Origin: Ectobius pallidus
Taxonomy: Eukaryota > Arthropoda > Insecta > Blattodea > Ectobiidae
Direction of reading: 5' to 3'
Assembly: GCA_964059195.1 (NCBI GenBank)
Contig: CAXKWD010000009.1
Coordinates: 88,261,432-88,325,431 of the forward strand
Length of the DNA stretch: 64,000 nucleotides
The notes beneath the pieces are model-generated. The model saw nothing but the letters and a program-made list of their open reading frames with translations. It was not told the DNA's origin and did no database searches. Every line of letters starts with the position of its first letter. The first letter of the stretch is position 1. Below, piece by piece: positions 55,618-64,000 of the stretch. Both the position numbers and the translations under genes were made by a program.

Positions 55618-56963
55618 TAGGGACCGGATTTTTAGGTTTTTAAAAACACTGTTTTAGGTTTTCCATTAGGTGAAATAGTTTTTTTTAGGTTTTTTGTCCA
55701 AAATATAGTTTTCGGGTAGAATAATTGGTTTAATGAATTTGAATGTGCTACATAGGATTCTATACATAATACTTGCAAAGTTTAACTTAACAAAATTGAC
55801 TTAAATTTGTGTAAACTTGCTTTAGTACAATATTATACAATTGAATAAAGAAAGCATAAACAATCAAAAGAAGCAGTGAAAATAAGATTGCCTCACATTT
55901 CCTGGTTACAGTATATCACTAAATATCTATCAACTGTGATGTTCTTCCTGTTATCTCTTAGTTAACAGTTAATACTGTATCTAGACACTACCCTTCTCAG
56001 GATTCGAATCCGATGTTTCTAATTTAGTGAGTAAAATACTTCATGGTTGGATGTGGATAATGTGAAACTGATCATTTTCCTTTCTTCGGTTGTTACGCAT
56101 GCTAACCGCACAACAGATCAACTAGGGACGAAAACTTCCCCCTTTCTAGAAAGGTAAATAACACTTAAGTGTTTCTGGCAGGCTTGACAAAATATTATTT
56201 TGCCATCGGTAGTGAAATTGGTCGTCGCCAATTCACTGCCGGAATAAACTCGATTTCATTTGTTTCGGCATAATTAACACGTCTACTTAAAACTCACAGT
56301 GTGACCACTCAGTATGAATAACAGGGAAGTATTAAAGGCAAACAAGCGCTTTAAAACACAGAAATCTATATCCTTGTTCATACACAGCAACAATGGTTGT
56401 TCGTACGAATATTTTAAAAGGAATACGCCGGTACTCTTGCACTTTCTCTCTTGATACTGTACATCCTTGACGACAATGGGTTGAACGAAACGCTGGTGGT
56501 ATTAACTTTAACACGACAAAAATTGTCTCTCCGCAAAATACCGATTTCTCAACCGACAAAGAAAAAAGACAAAAAAGTATCCTAAATTAGATATTTTATA
56601 ATTAAGGAATCGCGCACAATGTGCATTATCTTAACCTAAGACTTAACCTACCCAGTCCTGAACCCGGGGAGGGGAACTTTCACTACTGAAAAATCCCCAA
56701 CCCGGCCGGGAATCGAACCCGGGCTGCCGGAGTGGAAGGCAGGCGTGCTATCGACTCACCCACGGTGGCGGACTTAAATTAGATATTTTAGGTTTTATAT
56801 CCAGTTTAGGTATATATAGGTTTTTATACCCCATTTAGGTATTTTTAGGTGCTACAGAATTAATGTGGGTGAATCCTATGGACATGATTCAAAAAAGTGT
56901 GTAAGCGCTTTTTGTTTTGGAAGTAAGGAAAAAAATAGGTAAAAACCTAAGAATCCGGTCCCT
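55618..56963. mobile_element. Non-autonomous hAT element, 1.35 kb
   Basis: Ends TAGGGACCGGATTTTTAGG and CCTAAGAATCCGGTCCCTA are flanked by a perfect 8-bp duplication, ATCATAAG (55610-55617, 56964-56971). TTTTAGGT repeats lie inside both ends. No transposase was recognised in the interior, which carries a later SINE A insertion. Confidence 0.85.
56599..56774 (-). repeat. SINE family A, full-length, inside hAT element
   Basis: Complete minus-strand copy with B box near 56710 and a perfect 16-bp duplication, TAAATTAGATATTTTA, at 56583-56598 and 56775-56790. Confidence 0.9.
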
Positions 56964-56971
56964 AATCATAA

Positions 56972-58141
56972 GGAACAATAATGAACGAAGATGATGAAGA
57001 GGAAGAAATGAAGCCCCTCCACATATCCCCTGCAGACGCTGAAACCGATACAAAAGAGTGATGGAAGATGACGAGGATTCTTAAATGTGGATTCTTAGTA
57101 TCTATATGTATGTATGTATGTATGTATGTACCTAGGTATGTATGTATGTATATGCATATATATATATATGTGTATGTATGTATATATGTATGTAGTTATA
57201 TGTGTGTACAGTGTATATATAGTACATATATACATGCATATATGTATACATACATATATCGTTATAGCTGTTGAATTAGGAAATAACAAATGTGCAACTT
57301 TCTTAAGAAATCACAAAATTTACTGGACAACTTCAAATTATTCTAACTTTTGTTTTGTTCAAGATAAATTAGATATTTATATACATATTTAAAGGAAATT
57401 TAATGCTCTACAACTCTTTTCCTGACGACACTGCTGTAAACGAAAGGCTGAAGAGTTAGAAAGACAAATTTAACGAGAAACGTGAGGTAAAATCTAGTTT
57501 TTGGAAAATTAGTGATATCCAGCAGCCTATGTCTAAAAAAAATTATAGAAACGACAAAAGTGTATATGAACGAACTTGTAGGAAATTAGGTTAGCTTTAA
57601 TTTGGTATATGAAACGTTTTTCCCTACGACGCACCGTTTTCAAATTATAAGCGAAAAAACCAAAACATGGGCCTTTTCCACCCCCTCCCCTCATGAAGCA
57701 TAAGGGGTAGGGGCGGGGACATTATTTTAGTATGTTTACCTCCTAACTACCCCCAACACATTTCTGAAAAAAGATTCTCCCCCTCTCCATTGTCCTCTTC
57801 AACCCCTTCGTTGACGGAACTAAAAATATTCATTTATATATTCCATTTTTCTTTTTAATTTCACTGGAATTAGTCACTAGCCTGCTGTTTGTCAATGTAA
57901 GTTTGTTTTATAAGGAGTTTAGTATTTAGCAACTTTTCATGCCCAATTTTGGTTTTCCCTCCCTTTTTACATACGGAAATTGTACGTAGAAATCCTAAAC
58001 CTGGTTATAAGACATTTAAATTTGATTGAGAAAGTTCAAAATCTTTCGGCGCAAGACTAAGCTTTATCTTTTTAATTTTTAAGAAATCTACTTTTATAGT
58101 AACCTAAGACAAAATATAGGAAGTTGGTTAGATACTTTTAA
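56972..58141. other. Unassigned, with (TATG)n microsatellite
   Basis: TATG/TGTA-rich microsatellite at about 57103-57256, reversing to ACATA units at its right end; the frames in it are artefacts. C-rich tracts near 57690-57790. No gene. Confidence 0.45.
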
Positions 58142-58385
58142 CCTTATCAGAAGCTGAATTTGTATTTTTATATACGCAATCATCAAGTGAAATAATCAGT
58201 GGGCTCTAAAGCTTAGAATCGATTGGAGACATTTTAGTAGAAGAGCTAGTATCAATTAATGACAAATACAACACGAGAGAAAAATTCCTCACATTTTGTA
58301 TAAAACAACAGTACATTAATATTATATATCAGCTTTTATACAGTTTTTTAGATGACGAATTTATGCGTCAGTAGCAGTGAAAAGG
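58142..58385. mobile_element. Possible piggyBac-like MITE
   Basis: TTAA flanks (58138-58141 and 58386-58389) and ends CCTTATCAGAAGCTG and CAGTAGCAGTGAAAAGG (complement CCTTTTCACTGCTACTG) that match over CCTT.TCA. Sequences like the right end also occur at 9000 and 45590. Confidence 0.45.
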
Positions 58386-58670
58386 TTAATCCTTGTTCTG
58401 CGCTGCCGGAAGCATGGAATGCTGTCATTTCGCCAGGGCAATTTCATCTGCATTATTAAAATATAATTTATGTTAAAATCGCCTTCATTGTTTCTAAGCA
58501 ATAAATCAATGAAACTAACGGTAAAACTGAAACCAACCAAAATTTTCTAACAAATTACATAATATCGGGGGAAAAAATAGTAAGAGGTTCCGATAGAGCA
58601 AGCCGCGATTTTTTTTCATATGAAGGCATGTAGAGAATAGTGATATTTTCACGTTTCTGAGATATAGCAA

Positions 58671-58853
58671 TCATGCCTAATTTCGCAGTATCTTTTTATT
58701 TTATTTATTGCAAAATTGGGAACAGTAGTGGAAATATTTCATCTTATTCATCAAAGAGGGCATCTTCTCTTCTATTTTATACATTTTTTTCCCATTACTG
58801 TTCCTGATTTTGCAGTAAATAAAATAAAAAGATATTGCGAAAGTAGGCATGTT
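58671..58853. repeat. Fold-back repeat with 60-bp arms
   Basis: CATGCCTAATTTCGCAGTATC, TTTTTATTTTATTTATTGCA and GGGAACAGTAGTGG are matched in inverted order by CCATTACTGTTCC, TGCAGTAAATAAAATAAAAA and GATATTGCGAAAGTAGGCATG. The loop is about 55 bp. Confidence 0.75.
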
Positions 58854-60510
58854 TGCCCTATTTCAATTTTAAAACATTCGACATTACCCTAATCTGAAAC
58901 AGGTCGCTATGAATTCCTAAACATGTAGGAGGTAACCATTTTTGGGAAATGAGATATAATGAATTACTACAATGTCTGAAAATGGGCAACTTGCTAATTT
59001 CTACAACTTCCCTCCACATTACTAATAGGCCTACTTATGAAACTTTCCACGCAAGCCTTACTAACTTACTCAATGGCAATAGACAATTCCTCAGCAATCT
59101 AAAGGAATATTATCTATTTTATGGAACCCGTAGGTACATTACCGCGCTTACCTAGGGCCCGCCAATCAACCCTCTTCTGTGCTAACTCCATCCAACCATC
59201 CCTCGCAAATCCCTTAAATCTATCTTAATATTGTCCTCCCACCTACGTCTGTGTCTCCCAAGTGGTCTTTTCCCTTCGGGTCTCCCAGTCAATACTTTTG
59301 AGATAAAGTCTTTCCTCGCCCATTCGCGCAACATTTTCATTCTCTGTGATTTAATTACCCTTACTATATCCGGTCAAGAGTACAGATTATGAAGCTCGTC
59401 GTTATGCAGTTTTCTTCAGTCCCCATTTTTATATCTCTTAGGCCCAAATATTTTCCTAAGCACCCTGTTTTCGAACACTCTCAGATTAATATGTTCTTTC
59501 CGAAGAGTAAGCGACCGTGTCTCACATCCATATAATACAACCGGCAGGATAATAGCCTTACAAATTTTTATTATAAAATTTTTGAACAGATGACGAGAAG
59601 ATAACGAGTTTCTGAACCGCATAAAAGCAACAATTTCCACATTTGAGTCTACACTTAACTTCTGCCTTAATATTATTTGTATCTGTAATTATTACTCCCA
59701 GATAGTCCTATTGAATTTCTCCACTTCATCGAACGATTTATCGGCTATTCAAATATTTTGCAATGCTTTACTTTGACGTTTCATGACCATATACTAAGTT
59801 TTTTTCTGTATTAATTTCCAATCCAACATTCTTGCAGGCATCGAAAAGACTTGCTACATTTCTCTCGATTGTGTTTATGTCATCGCCCACCAGATAAACG
59901 TCATCTGCATAAGCTAAAATAGGGTGACTGCCATTTAATTATAGGCCTACCTTGTTTTCCTGAACTTTCTTAATGGCATATTCCAAAGCGAAATTAAAAA
60001 GTAAAGGCGATAGTGCATCTCCTTGCTTTAAGCCGCTTCTAATGGCAAATCTATCTGATATAAATGACACATTTTGATCAGCCTAACTTCTTTTGTATCC
60101 CAAACTCAATGAGGATATTGTACAATTTGTCCCGCCTAACTCAATCATATGCTTTTTTTTTTATCTACGTATATCCGGTGAACAGCCTTATTATATTCCC
60201 ACCTTTTCTCCAAGATTTGGCGAATACAAAACATTTCATCAAAATATTTTATCTATTTCGCCTAAATCCACATTGGTGATCTCCAATGATTTCGTCCGTA
60301 TAAGGGGTTAATCTTGACAGAAGCATCATTAGACAGAACTTTGTATTATGTTGATAAGAGAGAAATTCCTCGATAGTTATTACATTCGGCTCTATCTCCT
60401 ATTTTATGGATCAGTATAATAATATATTCTTTCCATTCCTTTGGATTTCTTCCTTTCTCCAAATCATGAGAATGAGTTTATGGATCTTTTGTTTAATGTA
60501 TCCCCACCTG

Positions 60511-60788
60511 CATAGGCGTAACCAGGCCGACCATATGGGAGGGGTTATAACATCTGGGGGGTCTGGGGGGTATGGAACACCCCCCAGGGAGAGGGGGGTT
60601 CGGGGGCCCTCCCCCGGAAAATTAAAAAAATTAAGATGCACAATAACGAGTTTTAAGCTTCCCACGCTTTATACTCGTATTAAGTAATTTATAAGCAGAC
60701 TTACAAAAATTGTACAATTTTCCTTTTTTTAATCAATGGGGGGGGGGGGGTTCAAAACTCCAACCCCCCCCCCCTCGTTACGCCTCTG
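60511..60788. mobile_element. Non-autonomous hAT family M, copy 2
   Basis: Ends CATAGGCGTAACC and GTTACGCCTCTG, flanked by a perfect 8-bp duplication, CCCACCTG (60503-60510, 60789-60796). Opposite orientation to copy 1 and with a single internal 61-bp unit. It interrupts the RT domain of the LINE relic. Confidence 0.85.
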
Positions 60789-61160
60789 CCCACCTGCCTT
60801 AATTAATTCTGCCGGAATTTGATCAACGCCTGGAGATTTGTATGTTTTTAGTTTACCTATAGCTGTTTCTAATATTTCTGTTAGAGTTGGTTCAGCAACC
60901 GACAACTCTGGTGTGAATATTTCACTCTCTACACTTTGGACATCTCCATGTACATTTAATAATTGATTAAAGAAATTGTGCCACCTATTCAAAATATTAT
61001 TCGGAGCCGTGAATACAGTGCCATCATTGTCCTTAATTATGTTAATTCTGGGTTGACAATCTTTCTGGAACTCATTCCCTTGTAGAGATCACTAAACTTT
61101 TTTATCTTTACCATTTTCCTCTAATTCATTTACTTTGTCTTTTTTCTAATGGTTCTAGAG

Positions 61161-61860
61161 AAGGTGATCGCCAAACCGTCGAGCTACTAGTAGCTCGCAG
61201 GGACATTTTCGGCAGATCGCGTCAAGAGTTCTCGACTTGTGCCATGGAGAATTTTTATTTTGAAGAAGACAGTGCTGCAGTGGAGTTGGACTTGATTGAT
61301 TTTCAAAATGATTTATCTGTAAAATCACTTTCTTCAAGCTCTGAAAATATTTGGCCTCTTGTTCCTAAAGAAAAATATCCAATTTTGGTCCAGGTTGCTC
61401 TCAAAGTGAAGGCAATGTTCAGCTCTACAAATATGTGCGAGGTTTCTTTTTCCATTATGAAATTTATTAAAAATAAGTACAGAAACAGACTCACTGATGA
61501 ACACTTGGACAACTGTATTCGAATGGCAGCCACTACCTACTCTCCCAACATTAGAAAACTTGTTGATGACAAAAAAAGTTCCATCCTTCTCATTGAAGTT
61601 AATAGCCTAAGTGTAATAAAAAAAATTCTGCCCGTACGTTTGTTATTTATTACTAACTACACTTCAACTTCTTTCTTATGTATAATTAAATTTCAATTTC
61701 TTTTTTTTTATATATACGGTTTAATTAAAATTTATTTCATATTTAGCCAATAAAGAAATGTAAGATATTTTTAAAGTTGGTAGTTCTTTTGGTTGGTAGC
61801 TCACAGTAGGATTTTAAAACGGTACGTAGCTCAGAAGCTTCATAAGTTTGGCGATCACTG
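61161..61860 (+). mobile_element. hAT element with partial transposase
   Basis: Ends AAGGTGATCGCCAAAC and GTTTGGCGATCACTG pair over at least 13 bp. A perfect 8-bp duplication, TTCTAGAG (61153-61160, 61861-61868), has the central TA typical of Buster-type hAT targets. It is inserted in the LINE relic, whose reading resumes on the far side. At 700 bp it is an internally deleted copy that retained the transposase C-terminal exon. Confidence 0.85.
61244..61753 (+). pseudogene. hAT transposase C-terminal fragment
   Basis: 169 open codons. The middle reads FWPLVPKEKYPIL-like (IWPLVPKEKYPILVQVALK), then AMFSSTNMCEVSFSIMKFIK and NKYRNRLTDEHLDNCIRMA. This matches the dimerisation region at the end of hAT transposases (FGSTxxCExxFSxMKxIKxxxRxRLTDEHL) that is also found in host genes derived from them such as ZBED5/EPM2AIP1-type proteins. 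The zinc finger and two of the three catalytic acidic residues lie in the deleted part, so no transposition activity is expected. The open frame is unusually well preserved compared with its neighbours, suggesting recent insertion. The last 60 codons are AT-rich and probably not coding. Confidence 0.8.
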
Positions 61861-61925
61861 TTCTAGAGGTTTCTCGTTTAGCATTGTTGACATTTTCGAC
61901 AGAAGTCACACAAACCTTACTTATC

Positions 61926-62239
61926 TAAACTTTTAGATGTAATATAGATAATAATAATAATAAAAAACATAAACACATTATGTAAAGCTATGCAGTGCAA
62001 TAAATAATGCCTCATTTAGAAAAAAAATACAATGAAGAAAGAAACTAGAAAGGCGATGAATAAATATTTACGTGAGCTCATAACAATAAGTTATTTGATT
62101 GCATAACGAATGTGTCCTACGGGAATAATAGTCAAGAATTTGAAGTATTTGTTTAATTATTTAATTTGAACAATGCCCAATGAAATCTAGACACGCAGAG
62201 ATCTGCAATTTTTAACACAGATTGACTCATAGACCATGG
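61926..62239. other. Unassigned, short AAT run
   Basis: An AAT run lies near 61948; nothing else recognised. Confidence 0.4.
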
Positions 62240-63052
62240 GCTACCAATAGCAAACCCTCCCCCCCCCCCGTGGGATTTTCTGGCACACATATTTTTTTGT
62301 TGATATTGTCGTCTAGTTTAAGATTTTAGTTGTTTGCCCCTTATCAATTACAGCATTTACCCGGAAACCCCGGAAAACCACGGAAATCCGGAGAAAATGG
62401 GTTTGTTTTAATTTTTTATTGTTCTTTGCCCCTAATATTCCCAGAGAATTTCTGACTCACATATTTTTGTTCGTATTGCCATCTAGTTTAAGGTTTCAGT
62501 TGTTTGCCCCTTACAAATTACAACATATCCCCGGAAAACCCGGAAAGCCATTTATATACGGAGAAAATTACTATGTTTTGGTTTTTAAATCTTTGTTCTT
62601 TGCCCCTAATATTCAAAGGAAATTTCTGACTCATATGTTTTTTTGTTGCCATTACCATCTAGATTAAGATTTCAGTTGTTTGCCCCTTATCAATTACAGC
62701 ATATCCCCGGAAAACTCCGAAAACCAAGGAAATCCGAAAAAATTGACTTCGTTTGAATTTTTGAAAATCTTTGTTCTTTGCTACTAGTATTCAAAGGGAA
62801 TTGGTAAATCATATGTTTTTGTGTTGGTATTGCCATCTAGATTAAATTTTCAGTTGTTTTCCCCTTACCAATTACAGCATATCCCCGGAAAACCCGGAAA
62901 ACCACGTATATACGGAGAAAATGACTATGTTTTCTTTTTAAATCCTTGTTCTTTGCTCCTAATATTCGAAGAGAATTCCTGACTCATATGCTTTTGTGTT
63001 GGAAGTGCCAACTAGTAAGGTATCAGTTGTTTTCCCCTTACCAATTACAGCA
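62240..63052 (+). repeat. Satellite array, about 175-bp units, forward part
   Basis: Units repeat with GTTCTTTGC at 62424, 62595, 62773 and 62948. Each holds TTCTGACTCATAT, TGCCATCTAGATTAAG, TCAGTTGTTTGCCCCTTA, CAATTACAGCATATCC and a C/G-rich CCCCGGAAAACCCGGAAA core made of CCGGAAA sub-repeats. About 4.6 units. The 82-codon frame inside is a product of the repeat. Confidence 0.9.
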
Positions 63053-63125
63053 TGACAAAAAATAATAATGCTGAAGGGATGAAAGCGATTGAAAACCTGG
63101 CAGCACACCCTTCATATTCTAATGT

Positions 63126-64000
63126 GAACAAAAATATGTGTCAGAAATTCCCTGGGAATATTAGGGGCAAAGAACAATAAACAATTAAAACTATTTGTAA
63201 GGGGCAAACAACTGAAACCTTAAACTAGATGGCAATACGAACAAAAATATGTGAGTCAGAAATTCCCTGGGAATATTAGGATCAAAGAACCAAGATTTTT
63301 AATAAATTAAAACGAACTCATTTTCTGCGGATTTTCGTGGTTTTCCGAGTTTTCTGGGGAAATGCTGTAATTGATAGGGGGAAAACAACTGAAACCTTAA
63401 TCTAGATGGGAATACCAATACAAAAACATATAAGTCACCAATTCCCTTTGAATACTAGGAGGAAAAAACTTAGATTAAAAAAAATAAACAAAGTAATTTT
63501 CTCCGGATTTCCGTGGTTTTCAGAGTTTTCTGGGGAAATGCTGTAATTGATAAGGGGCAAACAACTGAAACCTTAATTTAGATGGCAATACCAACACAAA
63601 ACCGTATGAGTCACTAAGTCCCTTTGAATACTAAGAGCAAATAACTAAGATTAAAAAAATTAAAACAAAGTAATTTTCTCCGGATTTCCGAGTTTTCTGG
63701 GGAAATGCTATAATTGATAGGGGGCAAACAACTGAAACCTTAATCTAGATGGGAATACCAATACAAAAACATATAAGTCACCAATTCCCTTTGAATACTA
63801 GGAGGAAAAAACATAGATTAAAAAAAATAAACAAAGTAATTTTCTCCGGATTTCCGTGGTTTTCAGAGTTTTCTGGGGAAATGCTGTAATTGATAAGGGG
63901 CAAACAACTGAAACCTTAATTTAGATGGCAATACCAACACAAAACTATATGAGTCACCAAGTCCCTTTGAATACTAGGGCAAAGAACTAAGATTTTAAAA
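63126..64000 (-). repeat. Satellite array, inverted part
   Basis: The same unit on the opposite strand, reaching the window edge. One unit lacks the C/G core (spacing about 115 bp near 63170-63290). From 63340 two-unit blocks repeat nearly identically at a 343-bp spacing (AATACCAATACAAAAACATA at 63411 and 63754), a dimeric higher-order repeat. A 73-bp unique spacer (63053-63125) separates the two orientations. Confidence 0.9.

Larger units (their letters stand above)
59045..61925 (-). pseudogene. Non-LTR retrotransposon reverse-transcriptase relic
   Basis: Minus strand, from its 5' side: NNAKRETSR near 61890; NRWHNFFNQLLNVHGDVQSV and KSPGVDQIPAELIKAGG near 60800-60990 (RT fingers); GLKQGDALSPLLFNFALEYA near 60000 (RT motif); AYADDVYLVGDDINTIERN near 59900, containing the catalytic YADD; LPVVLYGCET and VFENRVLRKIFGPKR near 59450-59550; and RPEGKRPLGRHRRRWEDN near 59240-59280. 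A short tail with TTGCCATTGAGTAAG ends it at about 59050. Intact elements copy their RNA at the target site. Many stops and frameshifts; two hAT insertions split it. Clade uncertain. Confidence 0.85.

Noticed and set aside
57068..57392. Overlapping frames rich in Tyr, Met, Cys and Ile
   Set aside because: Translation of the TATG microsatellite on both strands.
62419..62667. 82-codon frame with repeated APNIxREFLTH-like segments
   Set aside because: Direct reading of the satellite units; the unit continues without coding constraint.
62240..64000. CRISPR-like regular repeats
   Set aside because: Repeats are about 175 bp, tandem without unique spacers, and in a eukaryotic context.
1..64000. 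Endogenous virus or toxin genes
   Set aside because: No capsid, envelope, replicase or toxin-like frame recognised on either strand.

Overview
The window looks like intergenic or intronic DNA from a large animal genome, most likely an arthropod and plausibly a large-genome insect such as a cockroach or relative. Reasons: AT-rich sequence with no long open reading frames, many short tRNA-derived SINEs, decayed non-LTR retrotransposons, mariner, DUF4817/IS630-like, hAT and piggyBac-type DNA transposons, and microsatellites. The taxon is an inference from repeat style; no host gene could be identified. No intact protein-coding gene, rRNA, CRISPR array or bacterial-type operon is visible. The longest open frames lie in tandem repeats or transposon relics.

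Layout. 0-10 kb: a SINE split by two insertions, an inverted pair of 200-bp tRNA-like SINEs, the 3' end of a LINE, a hAT MITE with perfect 8-bp target-site duplications, a SINE with a perfect 13-bp duplication, and two SINE A copies. 10-20 kb: dispersed families, a TIR element holding a broken DUF4817 transposase, a MITE, a hAT transposase C-terminus, a LINE RNase H relic ending in a perfect 44-bp palindrome, and SINE B copies. 20-30 kb: a fold-back mariner, mariner fragments and two adjacent hAT MITEs. 30-40 kb: a 31-bp minisatellite, candidate core promoters, a LINE interrupted by a hAT MITE, further hAT MITEs and SINEs. 40-52 kb: a dispersed repeat split by a tiny tRNA retroposon, a LINE C-terminus, a low-complexity array, a piggyBac-type MITE, one candidate first coding exon on the minus strand, and hAT and other MITEs. 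52-64 kb: a mariner 5' end with an in-frame 63-bp duplication, a 1.35-kb hAT element holding a SINE, a reverse-transcriptase relic with two hAT insertions, and a satellite of about 175 bp per unit that reverses direction at about 63.1 kb and runs off the window.

The parts do not form a pathway; they record successive rounds of transposition. Nesting gives relative ages: LINE relics are older than the hAT elements inside them, and the 55.6-kb hAT element is older than its SINE A. I found no convincing new functional system. The items most worth checking are the fold-back mariner, the non-autonomous hAT family inserted independently into two copies of one LINE, the satellite inversion with a dimeric higher-order repeat, the marked excess of the palindrome TAGGCCTA, and the candidate exon and promoters. 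Coordinates of decayed repeats are hand-read and approximate except where terminal repeats or duplications fix them.
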